Shown here: piece by piece, positions 6,806 through 17,049 of the stretch
How positions within the stretch are numbered: position 1 is the first letter of the stretch
How the letters are laid out: the number at the start of each line of letters is the position of its first letter
Source of the DNA: JAJDFU01 sp964641965
GTDB taxonomy: Bacteria; Bacteroidota; Bacteroidia; Chitinophagales; Saprospiraceae
DNA length: 64,000 nt
NCBI GenBank assembly: GCA_964641965.1
Contig: CAZXLD010000005.1
Span: 1 to 64,000, forward strand
Direction of reading: 5' to 3'
Notes under the pieces: generated by a model
Told to the model about the DNA's origin: nothing
Database searches by the model: none
Seen by the model: the letters and a program-made list of their open reading frames with translations, nothing else
Made by a program: the position numbers and the translations under genes

Positions 6806-9800
6806 CTAACAATCCGCACAACAAACTTCCGGTACCGGAGTCAAGGGAGACGTCCGCAATATCCGGTGGTGACCCAGTTCATCACTTACCGGACTCGGCC
6901 GCCTGGCCACTACCGCAAAAGCCGGCTGCTCGCGGCTTTGGTTGACCTGGGCCTCATAGACCAGCCGATCAGATGTCTGCACCAGATTGGCAGTAGCCGC
7001 GGCCACCCTGGGCTTATCCAAGCGGGAAACATGATCCCGAATGTTGGTAATCTGAGGTAGAATCTCGACCACCACCACACTAAGCGGCGATTTTTCTGGT
7101 AAACAAAACAGCTGGAGCAATTGCCGCACTTCCTGCTGGGTCCATACCGTGGTGCCATAGCGGGTCGCATCTCTATTCCGGCGGCTGATTTCCGCCAGCT
7201 TCAACACATTCTGGAAATTGGCCGGATTGAATTCATACGAAAAGTTCTTCAGCGAAATGGCCTGCAATACACTTAACTCTTCGTCATTGTACCGGCGCAA
7301 TACATTGGTGAACGATCCCGTTTCAGTCCGGCCTGGTCTGGGCTCTGGCTCTACCTCGACCCGCCAGTCTAACTGGCGATCGTCTAGCAAAATATTCCGA
7401 TAATCCAGATTGTCGGCCTGTTTTATCTGGGCATACAACAAAGCCCAAAGCTCCGTCCGCGGCGGATCGGCCGTCACATTTTTCCCATTGTGGACCGCTA
7501 CCGCATACGGTGCTTTCACCCAGATTTTTTTGGCATCCCGGTTCGGTACACAGCGCAGGATAGGGGCAGGATGCTGAACTCCTGTTGCCCGCAATCGCCT
7601 ACCAAAACGGCCCTGCGCCGTACTCCATACCATTTCCTCGGTATCCGCCCGTCGGAAATGACCCAAGCGGATCTCATACGTAAAGAACCCAAATAGTTCG
7701 TCAGCTTCCGCATGCAGCCCTTCGGGTATGGGCATCAGGTAATGCCGGTCGCTGGAAGTGCTCTTGACCATCGGTTGCATGGCATTCAAGCCATCCAGCT
7801 CATTGGTCGCGCCTTCGGCTACAACCAGAATGGGTTCCGGGTCAATAGGTAGCGCCGGTTCTTCCGGAGCCTGAAACAACTCGGGTCGGTTATTGCTGAT
7901 CAATTGATCGGGCGCATTGGCTAACACCCGGGCAAAATAGACGTCCTGCGGGTCTTGGACCGGCTCTGCAAATTCAATCCACAGATGCCGGCGTCGTGCC
8001 TCGGTGGAGGAATAGGCCTCATCGCGCACATAGGGCGACAACGCAATGCCGGCCGATACGATACGGGGTACCTGGCTGGGCGAAGTAGTAATCGGCAGCA
8101 ATAAGGAAAAGCTTTCCGGCGGATCCTGCTGGTCGCCATGACCGGTTTTGAATTGGACCTCCAGCGAATAGGATAAATCAATCGCATCCGGAAAATCCGG
8201 TTCGCTCGCTCCGTCGGGCTTATCCTTTTTCGGCTCTACCGCATCTATAAAAACCAGTCGGGTACGGTTGCGGTCCGGCTTTTCCAAGGCTTCGAACGAT
8301 GCCGTTTGGATGAGTTCAATATCCCCGACCAGGGCATTTTCAGATTCCGGATTTTCATCGTGTTGGTATCGTTTGGTCCTTCTGACCAACAGGCTCCTGT
8401 TTTGGACCGCATCCCACATCCAATCCCGGTCTATATCCAGACTGATACAAACCAGCCAATGGTTGATTAAATCACTTTTGGAAGCAAAGGTAATGGAGGA
8501 GTGATCCGGGCTGAGCGTATGCCGGATGCGACTGGAACAGCCAAATACGACCCGCTCTCCTTTTTTTCCGGCAAGCGTCAATCCGGTACTACCCAATTCC
8601 AGTCGGTCGGCCAATTGTTGCACATTGTTGACCTGCCGACTGTTTTGGCGACCGAAAAGCAAAGTAGTCAACCGGCCATCAAATGCATCCACCACATCCG
8701 GCTGCATGTAAATCCCCTGGATGCGGGGTACGCCAGGTACCTGTACCAGCAAACCGGTTTCATCGACGGAAGGGGCATATGCCATAAGTTCAAAAGTCTC
8801 TCCATACCGGTTGTCCAGCCGTTTATTGCCTTCGTGGATAAATCCATAATATTCTCCATTCGTCACCCCGTGGATGGCGGTATCTTTTTCTTCGGCTATA
8901 GCCCGGATGGTCAAGCGCGCTACCCGGCCGGTTGGCAGTACGATGCGGGTCAGGTTGTCCATATCGTCCTCCAAGGCAAAGTCGTTGACCACATCCACTT
9001 CGTTCCCACTGTGCAATACACGTACATCCCGGTATTCAATGGGGATATTCAAGGTAGCCTCATAATCATCCTCCGTATTAATGGGAGGGAAAAAGCGGTC
9101 GGTCGTGTAGAGGTGTACGTAGTCTTCCCGGCCTGAAACACTCTCCGCTTTGTCGAGCTTGAGCGAAGCAATTTCGACCGTAATTTCAATGCGATTGACA
9201 TCCGGATCGGCTATCCCCAGCCCAACCCGATGTTCGGCGTTGAAGTTGAGATCGTCTTCATTGACGGTAATGCCGAGATTGGATTGATTGATCAGGCGCT
9301 GGACCGGATTTGTATATTTTCCGGTGTATACGACGGCCGGATAGCCCAGCTTGGGCCGGCGAATATTGAGCTGGGTGACCTGGGTAGGGGCATCGCTGTT
9401 GGCAATCGGATCATCATCGTTGCCGGTGGGTTGGAGCTCGGTAATCCGAGGTTGTACCGGTGACACATAGCGCCGAAACCGGCACGATACTAGGTCACTG
9501 GTGGTCTCATTCACCGGAGTTTGGTCAATGCCGGGGGCGCCTCCACTCAGGTCCTGCATCCGGATCCGGAACTCATAATTCCGGCCGTAACGAAGCACGG
9601 TATTGATGGGTCCGGGATTGTATACCTGGTTGAGTTGATTCTGGGCAGGGCCTACGTTCCCGATTCCAGGGTCATCTACTATGCTTTCATTGGTGGTCTG
9701 ATAAATGAGGGCCGCATCCGGGTCCGGAAGGACCATACTATGCCCGTTCCAGCTGGCAAAGTAGGGGGGGAGCCAGTAATTTTTTGTGGAATCCCCGTCC

Positions 9801-11071
9801 AGTTGTTGCGGATATACCTGGTAGGGCAAGGAGCCTTCAAAGGAGCCTAGTTGGATCACACCCAGCGAATCATCGTCCGGATCTCTGGGCAGGACCATAG
9901 GCTGGATGGTGCCCACCAGGTTCAGGGATTCCCATGGATTGGCTGCATTTTCGGTATCCCGTACATCAATCAGGTAGCCAAATACGCCGAGGGGAGCATC
10001 AATTCTTCCGCTGAGTTGACCACTTGGGTCGGCCAGCATCTGGCGGATGTAGCGCTCCAGGATGACCACATCGTCCCAACCCAACCGAATGCCGACATCC
10101 TTGATGGGATGCGCACCTGTATTTTCTTCTACCAGTAAATTGCGATTGGGCGGTTGCTGACAGTGGACGATCTTGGCAAAACCGTCATCGAATTCTGCAG
10201 CCTCCAGGAATAAATCCGAATAATCGGATGGGGGGACCGGATCAGGATCGGTTTCCAGGTTTTTATGTAAAACCGGAAACAAGACCGGTGCAAAGAGCTG
10301 GCGAGGTTGATCCGGAGCCAGCGCTGGGATACGGGCTGCATACCGCCGGACAAAGGCCGGATCGGCATTGAATTGAGCCGTATAATCGCTATCCGGAGCC
10401 AGCGCTACAAAGAGCCAGCCACCATTTTCAAAAAAAGCGGGCTCTACCTCTAAACTGGTTTGATAGATCATACCTGCCTGCCGGGCCAGGAAAGGCTGCC
10501 GCATCAAATAGGCGAACACTTTCCCCCAACTCACGGCATTGGTATCTGGCACAAAAGAGGGATTCGGCTTCGCATCTTTTACCGCACAGCGGTAGGAATC
10601 GTCGGTTACGGCATTGGGCGAGCGGAGTGGGCGGCGGTTGGTGACCTCGAAAAAGGAGGGTGGAACGTATTTCAGGACGGTCTTTCGGATATCATTTTCC
10701 GCTGATTCGGCTTGTTTGGGCAACAGGGCTAATGCGGCATTGGTGTTCACCCCATTCTGATTGGTGATCTCCAAATGGTTGCCCATGGCTTCAAACAGGT
10801 CTCGAGCTTGGGTCGGAGGTGTTGTCGACAGCGCCAAATTGGCAATGGGTGGAAAATTATGGGGAAATACACTCAGGCCATCGAAAATATGTGCTGTGAA
10901 AGCCAAATTGGCGTCCGCAAAGGAAGGTGCATTCGGAATGATGCCGTGTTGCTCAATCGCCATGGACAAGGGATTCTGATCCCGGGGTAATACCACGATA
11001 TTCAAGGTCAGCGTATTACCTGAAAAGAATTGCGGAAAAGGCAGTATGGAAAACCGTTGGTTGATATGCAT
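6806..11071 (-). CDS. Giant protein of unknown function (1421 aa)
   Basis: I do not recognise any domain in this 1421-aa protein. It has no signal peptide, no transmembrane helix and no nucleotide-binding motif. Composition suggests a largely beta-strand protein, rich in Pro, Asp and Arg, with many short segments such as NRIEITVEIASL, GRVARLTIRAI and HLWIEFAEPV. A helical stretch lies near residues 1290-1370, and the last five residues are CCADC. It starts 12 nt after the 1783-aa gene's stop, so the two are almost certainly co-transcribed and probably act together. The region seems somewhat more GC-rich than its neighbours and is flanked by an IS copy, hinting at transfer. Candidates include a structural, surface or toxin-complex component; none can be shown from sequence. 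Confidence 0.85.
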   Translation of the reverse strand: MHINQRFSILPFPQFFSGNTLTLNIVVLPRDQNPLSMAIEQHGIIPNAPSFADANLAFTAHIFDGLSVFPHNFPPIANLALSTTPPTQARDLFEAMGNHLEITNQNGVNTNAALALLPKQAESAENDIRKTVLKYVPPSFFEVTNRRPLRSPNAVTDDSYRCAVKDAKPNPSFVPDTNAVSWGKVFAYLMRQPFLARQAGMIYQTSLEVEPAFFENGGWLFVALAPDSDYTAQFNADPAFVRRYAARIPALAPDQPRQLFAPVLFPVLHKNLETDPDPVPPSDYSDLFLEAAEFDDGFAKIVHCQQPPNRNLLVEENTGAHPIKDVGIRLGWDDVVILERYIRQMLADPSGQLSGRIDAPLGVFGYLIDVRDTENAANPWESLNLVGTIQPMVLPRDPDDDSLGVIQLGSFEGSLPYQVYPQQLDGDSTKNYWLPPYFASWNGHSMVLPDPDAALIYQTTNESIVDDPGIGNVGPAQNQLNQVYNPGPINTVLRYGRNYEFRIRMQDLSGGAPGIDQTPVNETTSDLVSCRFRRYVSPVQPRITELQPTGNDDDPIANSDAPTQVTQLNIRRPKLGYPAVVYTGKYTNPVQRLINQSNLGITVNEDDLNFNAEHRVGLGIADPDVNRIEITVEIASLKLDKAESVSGREDYVHLYTTDRFFPPINTEDDYEATLNIPIEYRDVRVLHSGNEVDVVNDFALEDDMDNLTRIVLPTGRVARLTIRAIAEEKDTAIHGVTNGEYYGFIHEGNKRLDNRYGETFELMAYAPSVDETGLLVQVPGVPRIQGIYMQPDVVDAFDGRLTTLLFGRQNSRQVNNVQQLADRLELGSTGLTLAGKKGERVVFGCSSRIRHTLSPDHSSITFASKSDLINHWLVCISLDIDRDWMWDAVQNRSLLVRRTKRYQHDENPESENALVGDIELIQTASFEALEKPDRNRTRLVFIDAVEPKKDKPDGASEPDFPDAIDLSYSLEVQFKTGHGDQQDPPESFSLLLPITTSPSQVPRIVSAGIALSPYVRDEAYSSTEARRRHLWIEFAEPVQDPQDVYFARVLANAPDQLISNNRPELFQAPEEPALPIDPEPILVVAEGATNELDGLNAMQPMVKSTSSDRHYLMPIPEGLHAEADELFGFFTYEIRLGHFRRADTEEMVWSTAQGRFGRRLRATGVQHPAPILRCVPNRDAKKIWVKAPYAVAVHNGKNVTADPPRTELWALLYAQIKQADNLDYRNILLDDRQLDWRVEVEPEPRPGRTETGSFTNVLRRYNDEELSVLQAISLKNFSYEFNPANFQNVLKLAEISRRNRDATRYGTTVWTQQEVRQLLQLFCLPEKSPLSVVVVEILPQITNIRDHVSRLDKPRVAAATANLVQTSDRLVYEAQVNQSREQPAFAVVARRPSPVSDELGHHRILRTSPLTPVPEVCCADC

Positions 11072-11083
11072 GGCTGAGGGTTT

Positions 11084-14000
11084 TTAGGCGATCTGGCGTT
11101 GTTCTTGCCAGGAGGTGCTGAAGCTAATGTTGATAACGAGGAAAATACTGATATCGAGTCCGAAGGTGACCTGGGCGATCATATTGGTCCGGTCGGGCGT
11201 TTTGCTGATGGTTCCTTTGGCTTCGATCGTAATCGTGATGGAGACGATTCCACCCAAAATCTCCGCATGCCCCTGGAAGAGCAGGTAGGCTGTTACTTCC
11301 AATATACCGGTAGCCACAAACATTTCAATGCCTACCACAAACAGGACGCTCACATTTCCGGCCACGGGCAGTCCAATGACTACCTGTGCTCCAAAGCCAA
11401 ATTGCATGTGGAGACTGGGACCCAGTTTGGTATCCGCAGCGATGTCGACGCCCACCTCTCCGATCGCATAGACCGTGGCGGCACTCAAGGAAACGCACAT
11501 GACCGAAATACGGCCGTAAAAGCCCAGCAATCCACCGGCGCTGGGTTTTAACTCGCCTCCAGAGGTAGAGACTTCCAAGGCTGCATTAAAGTAAGCCCCG
11601 ATTTTGAGCCCGGCTTCCAGTTTGAACGGGGTGTTGGGATCATTGTACACGGCATCCGGTACCGGGAAGCGCAAAACAGGGATTTCCTTCGACGCTTCGA
11701 ACTTGTATTCCCAACTGCCGGCTTTATTGCTCATGGCGAGTTTGAGGCCATTTGCTACGGCATCGGCATATTCGCCCCCCTGTAGTTGCTGAAGGATCTC
11801 CAGGATGTCGATAACGGGTTGCAGTTCGTCGGCGAAAACCAATTCGGGCTGGGGATAGGAGGCCTCAGCCCCTTTTTTGGAGTCCCAATTGCCGCGGATA
11901 GTCATTAGGCGATTGATGCCCGCCAGATCAACGACCAAGCCGATATTTTCCATCTTGCTTTTCCAGCTATCTGCAATATCGGCCGCCAGGGAATCGATAT
12001 TGAAATCAAGGCCGCCCGGGCTTTCTACATTTGAACCGTCTTTGCTCTTTCTGGCATATTCAATGTAAATGCGGAAGTTGCCTTCACCCAGGTTAATCAG
12101 CTCGAAGGTATCCGGGAGGTCAAAGAATTCGCCGCTTCCGAGCTGCTTGAGCAATTGATAGCCTTGCTGCTTGGCCCCTTCTACGGTATCGGAGATGTCC
12201 ATCAATTCCCAGACGTCCTTGCCCAGGTCCTGCAGGCTTCCCTTATTGAATTCTTTGATCACATTGGTATTCTGGATCAAGGAGATGACATCACCAAAGC
12301 TGTTTTCGGCATCGCCGATATTCGGAAAAATACCTTTGGAGTTGACAATGCGGAAGGCATCGGCAAACAGGGGCGGCGTCCGGCTAAAAAGGCGCTGCTG
12401 CCCTTGCTGAAAAGCAGGGGTCAGGAACAAGGCCTTCTGGGTATCTGTGTTTTGAAGCAATCCATAGTTGATGGTATCGCTGGTGGGCTGCCGGAGCAAG
12501 TCTGCCGGATCGGCCAGGCGCAATAATTGATTGGCGGGCGGTTTATTGAGGGTGCCATTTATTTGGAGGTATCCTTCCCGAATGACCGGAATGCTCAGGT
12601 TGGTCGGTACCGGGCTTACATCGCCGGTATCTCGCTCGTGCATGATCATGGTCCAGGAGCCGTCTTTGGGCAACAGTACATTACCGCGTCCGGCAACCGC
12701 AAACTTGAGCTTGACTCCATTTTCGCCAAAGGAGTTGTTGAAATCAAAGCGGCTGAGCCGCATTTTTTGTTGACTGCCGTTGAGGTCGATCTCGCAATCG
12801 ATGGGGCCACCTATAGTGCCGTGTTTGGCCACCAGTTGTTTCAGTACCACTGAAGTGATAGGTACCCCTTTTGGCGCGATTTGGACAAAGCCCAGCACTT
12901 TTTTCGAAGGAACCACCAGCCGGGTCTCCTCACCTGTTTGTTCTCCCTGGTCGTTGAAGATGGGGATTTTTTGCTCGGTGAAACCGGAAACCGGATTTTC
13001 AACCTCTACATCCGCAGTGAAATAAACCGGCCTGAGTTTGACCACTTTGGAGGTATTTGTATTGTTCTTGGATGCAATATCCGTACTCTCGTCGATCAGG
13101 TATTCCGGAACAACCGATCCGTTAAAGGTATCGATCTCATCTGTTCCCTGAATATCCTTTACATTCGAAAGGCCTTTGATGATACCCGGGTGGATGTTAA
13201 AATCGGCAAAAGCAGGTTCGGGGTCATCTTGTCCCAGGATATTGACGAAATAGGAGAAGTCATATCGTCCGTCCGATTCGGCCTGCCACCCGGTATCGAA
13301 TCGATACACATAACCGCTGCCTACCCGGAAGAGGGTAATGGTCCGCACCACCCGGATTCCCCAGGGGTACATCAGACTTTTTACCTGAATAACTTCGTGC
13401 GAACAACGCCCATTGAATATATCGAACCGGGCCTGGCTGGTTTGAGCAATGACCGCATTTGGATTGAGCCAGTTGCTGAAGGTGCTGGCTCCGTATCCGC
13501 TCAGGTCAATACGCTCCAACGGCACGCCCCGTTGCAAGGCACCCGGCGTTGTAAAGGGGGAGAACTCGCCGTTAAAGATCTCGGTGACATCCTGACCCAG
13601 CGTGCTTTTAGGTGCAGCAAAAGGCTGGCCCGCCAGATTGAGAACATTAGCCAGCTGAACGGTTCGTCCGGCGAACATATCCGATACTACCTTAACCGTG
13701 GCTCGACCGCCGGTAAGGCGGATTTGAGTGGCTCCTGCCAAGTCTTCCGGGAAGTCTTCGGATTCCAGACTGAGTATGCCTCCTCTGCGTTCCAGTTCGC
13801 CGTTTGGATCATAAGTTTGCCGGAGTTGGGCCCAAGCTTTCATGCCAAAGGGCAGGGTAAAGAAGGAATCGGCGATGAAATCTTCCCGGCTCATCTGTTC
13901 GTCCAGGAATTGATTATTGGGGATAGGAGCGAGGGCTACTGTATCCCGACTGTTGTTCTGGATCTGGGTGGGTCCACCGTCATCCGGGTAATAATTGGGT

Positions 14001-16435
14001 CCTACCGGAGGATCTCCGGTAACCCCAGCTTGTGGGGCGGATAGATTAAGCACCGGCTCCCAGGAGACCTGGGGTACGGTAAAGGCCTTTACATGTTGCC
14101 CGGCACTAACGACATCCATGCCTTCTACTTGCAAGGGGAAATTGGAACCGGGACCTTGAATGGCTACATGCGTGGTGCCCGCTGAGTCCAGCCGGCCCGA
14201 GGCGTTGAAGCTGATGCCATACAGATCGGCCTTGGTACTTACATCGAGCAGCGCAAAGTGATACCGGAGGTAGCGGCTGGTTTCTTTCCGCCAATGCTCC
14301 TCGTAATTGGGCAGGTCTTCCTGGTCTCTCGCCGCAGCAGTTGGCCTTGAAGCGGCTGTTTCAAACGAAGGAGTGGTAACTACTGCTGCCTCCGGGTCAT
14401 CTGCTGCGGTTAAGGCAGCTGAAATACCCTGATCCAGGCCGGCCAGACTTGGTTTAAATTCGATGGAGGAAGAGGCTGAAAAACCGGGCTGTTCTTCTTC
14501 GGGTTCTTCCTCATCCCCGTTCAAGGAAATACCGGCAAACTGGTTGCTGAGTGGTGCAAAATGGAAAGATACTTGTACTTCGTGATCTTGATTTTCCAAC
14601 TCGGATGGGTTCCATCGAACCCGGCAGACCAGCCAGGCTGATACGCTGAGGCTAGTTGTAATCACCGCTCCGGTATCCGGGTCGATCCGTACAGAGCCCC
14701 GGATTTGTTTTAAGATGCGTTCCAGGTATGCGGCGTAGGGGTCCGGCAGGGTAGGGATATAAGCTAAAAGGCCAAAGGTCAGAAATAGAAATCCCGAGGG
14801 TATGCCCTTGTAGTCATCCGAAAGGGTGCCGAAAAGCAAACAACCATTGACCTCAGTGGTCTTGAATAGGGCATTCGTCAGTGCAAAGGCGATCTGGGAA
14901 ACGGGAATAGGATCTTGTCCGCTCAATTGCCCTTTGTCTTGGATCAGGTTGTCATCGTACAGATAGATTAGCTTGAACGAGCTGCTTAGCGCAATGATCA
15001 GCAGAGATCGCAAGGATCGAACGCTCGGTGGCAGGCCATTCACCTGTACCGGTCGATCGACATCAAAGAAGGCATTCGCATAGGTAGCCAGGAGCTCATT
15101 ACCATTGGCACTCGACAAATAGAAGATGGCATTCGCATCCGGAAAGGTGAGGACCACCTGACTTCCTTCCGGACTCGAGCCATCATCCCAAAGGTCCAGG
15201 GTTTGCTGGGCATGCGGACCCGAACTGCCCAAATCGGCCAGCAGAATCTGGCCCGGACTGATGAGGAAGGCTGGAGCAGCGAGTGCAATTTCGCCTTGTT
15301 GGCCTTGCCAGGATGTTTGAATTCCAGGGCCGGTTTGTGCAAAAAGGCTCCCGGTACCGGCTGCTGGGCTGGGTTGGTTAATGTCAATGCTTGCTATAGG
15401 TAGGGCCCAGCCACTTCGGATGATGGTGCCCGATCCGCTCAAGGACTGGTAGTTGGAGGCCTGTTCCCGAATCTCTATCTGAGCTTCTGACGTCTCCATT
15501 GGAAATAGGATTCGCTGCATGGGCCCATCGTAGACCGCTTGCTGCCCTTCCCAACTGAATCGCATGGACTGGCCATAGAGGTTCCAGCCTCCATCGCCTA
15601 GCTGTTGCGTGTTTGAATTGGGTCCGGTGATTTCAAATGCCCACGTTCCAGGTAAGCGGAGATCCATATTTCGGGCATCGATTCCATATGGGCTCGATTC
15701 GTCGGCATCGGTTATCTCGGGTTGGTTTAAATTCAGGGAGACCTGTACGCTTGCGTTAGCAGGGATAGTCAATTTGTCATTCACTACAACCGGAAGGCTA
15801 CTGATCTCGACCCGGCCCCCGCCGATGGAAAGGCCGACGTAGGTGCCGTTTGGTGCGCCAGAGGCCAATAAGGGGGCATGAATCCAGATGCTTCCTGCTG
15901 TTAGCCGATAATTTTGCTGAGGATTCAGGCTTGGGTTAATGAAAATAGGGCCTTTCTGTAAGGTGGAGAATAGTAAGGCTGGTTCCGACTGTCCCTGTAG
16001 GTAGAGGGTGACCATCTTTTCGATCAGGTAAAAATCGAACCAAAATAGCCGGCCATCCTGATTGCGGAAAGGACCAAAGGATTGTTCCGCTTTTGCTCCA
16101 ACGGCCCATGTCGGGGTGGAATTTGGGAGCAGAGCCTCCTTAACCGGGACTTCTCTGACGAACATGCGATAGCGAGACTCCTCCTCCCGGTTTGATTTTT
16201 GTTCGGTAATACGAGTGAGGAGGTCTCTCCTTGAACCGGTAATTCGTTCTCCAAAAAAGAGATCAGAACGTTCAATTGAAAAAGAACTGCCTTTGAGCTG
16301 GGAGGCCTCTACTTCGAAATCGGTCTCGGCTAATGATCCGGCAAGTGCCCGAAGCTGACGTTGCTGGGCATCCGTGTCCAGCACCAAATGGCCGATCAGG
16401 CGCTCCAGGGTGGAGGTGAGTTGGTCAGGGTTCAT
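11084..16435 (-). CDS. Giant protein of unknown function (1783 aa)
   Basis: This 1783-aa product is the first gene of a two-gene unit with the 1421-aa gene. It begins with a helical region (about 1-60, LTSTLERLIGHLVLDTDAQQ) without a signal peptide. A long beta-rich body follows, with WEGQQA- and WQGQQGE-type repeats around residues 295 and 380. There is an acidic linker EEEPEEEQPG near 640, and a C-terminal 180 residues of Gly-rich alternating hydrophobic strands. That tail (FGFGAQVVIGLPVAGNV, ILEVTAYLLFQGHAEILGG) resembles a large beta-sheet or barrel sheath rather than classical TM helices. No catalytic motif is seen. A membrane-associating or self-assembling role is possible but speculative. 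Confidence 0.85.
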   Translation of the reverse strand: MNPDQLTSTLERLIGHLVLDTDAQQRQLRALAGSLAETDFEVEASQLKGSSFSIERSDLFFGERITGSRRDLLTRITEQKSNREEESRYRMFVREVPVKEALLPNSTPTWAVGAKAEQSFGPFRNQDGRLFWFDFYLIEKMVTLYLQGQSEPALLFSTLQKGPIFINPSLNPQQNYRLTAGSIWIHAPLLASGAPNGTYVGLSIGGGRVEISSLPVVVNDKLTIPANASVQVSLNLNQPEITDADESSPYGIDARNMDLRLPGTWAFEITGPNSNTQQLGDGGWNLYGQSMRFSWEGQQAVYDGPMQRILFPMETSEAQIEIREQASNYQSLSGSGTIIRSGWALPIASIDINQPSPAAGTGSLFAQTGPGIQTSWQGQQGEIALAAPAFLISPGQILLADLGSSGPHAQQTLDLWDDGSSPEGSQVVLTFPDANAIFYLSSANGNELLATYANAFFDVDRPVQVNGLPPSVRSLRSLLIIALSSSFKLIYLYDDNLIQDKGQLSGQDPIPVSQIAFALTNALFKTTEVNGCLLFGTLSDDYKGIPSGFLFLTFGLLAYIPTLPDPYAAYLERILKQIRGSVRIDPDTGAVITTSLSVSAWLVCRVRWNPSELENQDHEVQVSFHFAPLSNQFAGISLNGDEEEPEEEQPGFSASSSIEFKPSLAGLDQGISAALTAADDPEAAVVTTPSFETAASRPTAAARDQEDLPNYEEHWRKETSRYLRYHFALLDVSTKADLYGISFNASGRLDSAGTTHVAIQGPGSNFPLQVEGMDVVSAGQHVKAFTVPQVSWEPVLNLSAPQAGVTGDPPVGPNYYPDDGGPTQIQNNSRDTVALAPIPNNQFLDEQMSREDFIADSFFTLPFGMKAWAQLRQTYDPNGELERRGGILSLESEDFPEDLAGATQIRLTGGRATVKVVSDMFAGRTVQLANVLNLAGQPFAAPKSTLGQDVTEIFNGEFSPFTTPGALQRGVPLERIDLSGYGASTFSNWLNPNAVIAQTSQARFDIFNGRCSHEVIQVKSLMYPWGIRVVRTITLFRVGSGYVYRFDTGWQAESDGRYDFSYFVNILGQDDPEPAFADFNIHPGIIKGLSNVKDIQGTDEIDTFNGSVVPEYLIDESTDIASKNNTNTSKVVKLRPVYFTADVEVENPVSGFTEQKIPIFNDQGEQTGEETRLVVPSKKVLGFVQIAPKGVPITSVVLKQLVAKHGTIGGPIDCEIDLNGSQQKMRLSRFDFNNSFGENGVKLKFAVAGRGNVLLPKDGSWTMIMHERDTGDVSPVPTNLSIPVIREGYLQINGTLNKPPANQLLRLADPADLLRQPTSDTINYGLLQNTDTQKALFLTPAFQQGQQRLFSRTPPLFADAFRIVNSKGIFPNIGDAENSFGDVISLIQNTNVIKEFNKGSLQDLGKDVWELMDISDTVEGAKQQGYQLLKQLGSGEFFDLPDTFELINLGEGNFRIYIEYARKSKDGSNVESPGGLDFNIDSLAADIADSWKSKMENIGLVVDLAGINRLMTIRGNWDSKKGAEASYPQPELVFADELQPVIDILEILQQLQGGEYADAVANGLKLAMSNKAGSWEYKFEASKEIPVLRFPVPDAVYNDPNTPFKLEAGLKIGAYFNAALEVSTSGGELKPSAGGLLGFYGRISVMCVSLSAATVYAIGEVGVDIAADTKLGPSLHMQFGFGAQVVIGLPVAGNVSVLFVVGIEMFVATGILEVTAYLLFQGHAEILGGIVSITITIEAKGTISKTPDRTNMIAQVTFGLDISIFLVINISFSTSWQEQRQIA

Positions 16436-17049
16436 AGGTTGTCTGTACTGGCAGTTGCTTATTGCGTACCGCCTTAATTATGAGTAATGCAAATGTTCTA
16501 CCTGAGGGGAATGAAATCCCGATGCTGGGGCTTTAAAGCCTTGGATTTCATAATAGTTTGGAGCGCTCGATGTATAAAGAGAAATAGTCTTCCGGAGAAT
16601 AGTTGCACAAAGAAATTATACTGACGCAAGTTTAAAATGACCTATCTAAAAATGGAGAAAAACTGCCAAACTTGGTCAGCCCCGACGACAAGTGTCGGGA
16701 TCAAGGACATTATACCATTTCAAGAAATGCTGTATTTAAGTGACAGGCCACTTTCAACTTAAAATGGTATTACATGAACCTCTTACAATATTATTTAAAT
16801 TTAATGTGTAATGCAAGGTTGGATTAAACTCACAAGATGTTTACGTTTCATTTTAAGGAAGATTTGAGGAATTGTATAGGTTTGAGCTCCTGCCGGCGAT
16901 TCGTTCAGACGGAAATTCGGTTTTAAATTGATACCCGGATGCAGTATGGGCCACTCTCTAATTCCCACGGTAATTTTTCCTTCCCCCTGGCAGTGAGTCC
17001 CTCGATTTCATATATTGAAATTATTTTCACCAAAACCCATATTCGCTTT
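16436..17049. other. Intergenic region upstream of giant genes
   Basis: About 610 bp separate the divergently transcribed giant-gene unit and the Tat-exported DsrE-like gene. It contains a hairpin CCCGAC/GTCGGG (about 16682-16700) and two opposed ATACCATTT half-sites (about 16710 and 16766). The hairpin copy resembles an intergenic repeat. Promoters for both flanking units must lie here, but I could not place them convincingly. No coding or RNA gene is seen. Confidence 0.4.

Noticed and set aside
8501..9136. 211-codon plus-strand frame inside the 1421-aa gene
   Set aside because: Antisense shadow with no coherent hydrophobic or catalytic pattern.
12881..14044. 387-codon plus-strand frame inside the 1783-aa gene
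   Set aside because: Long only because of high-GC codon bias on the opposite strand; no motif or start context supports it.
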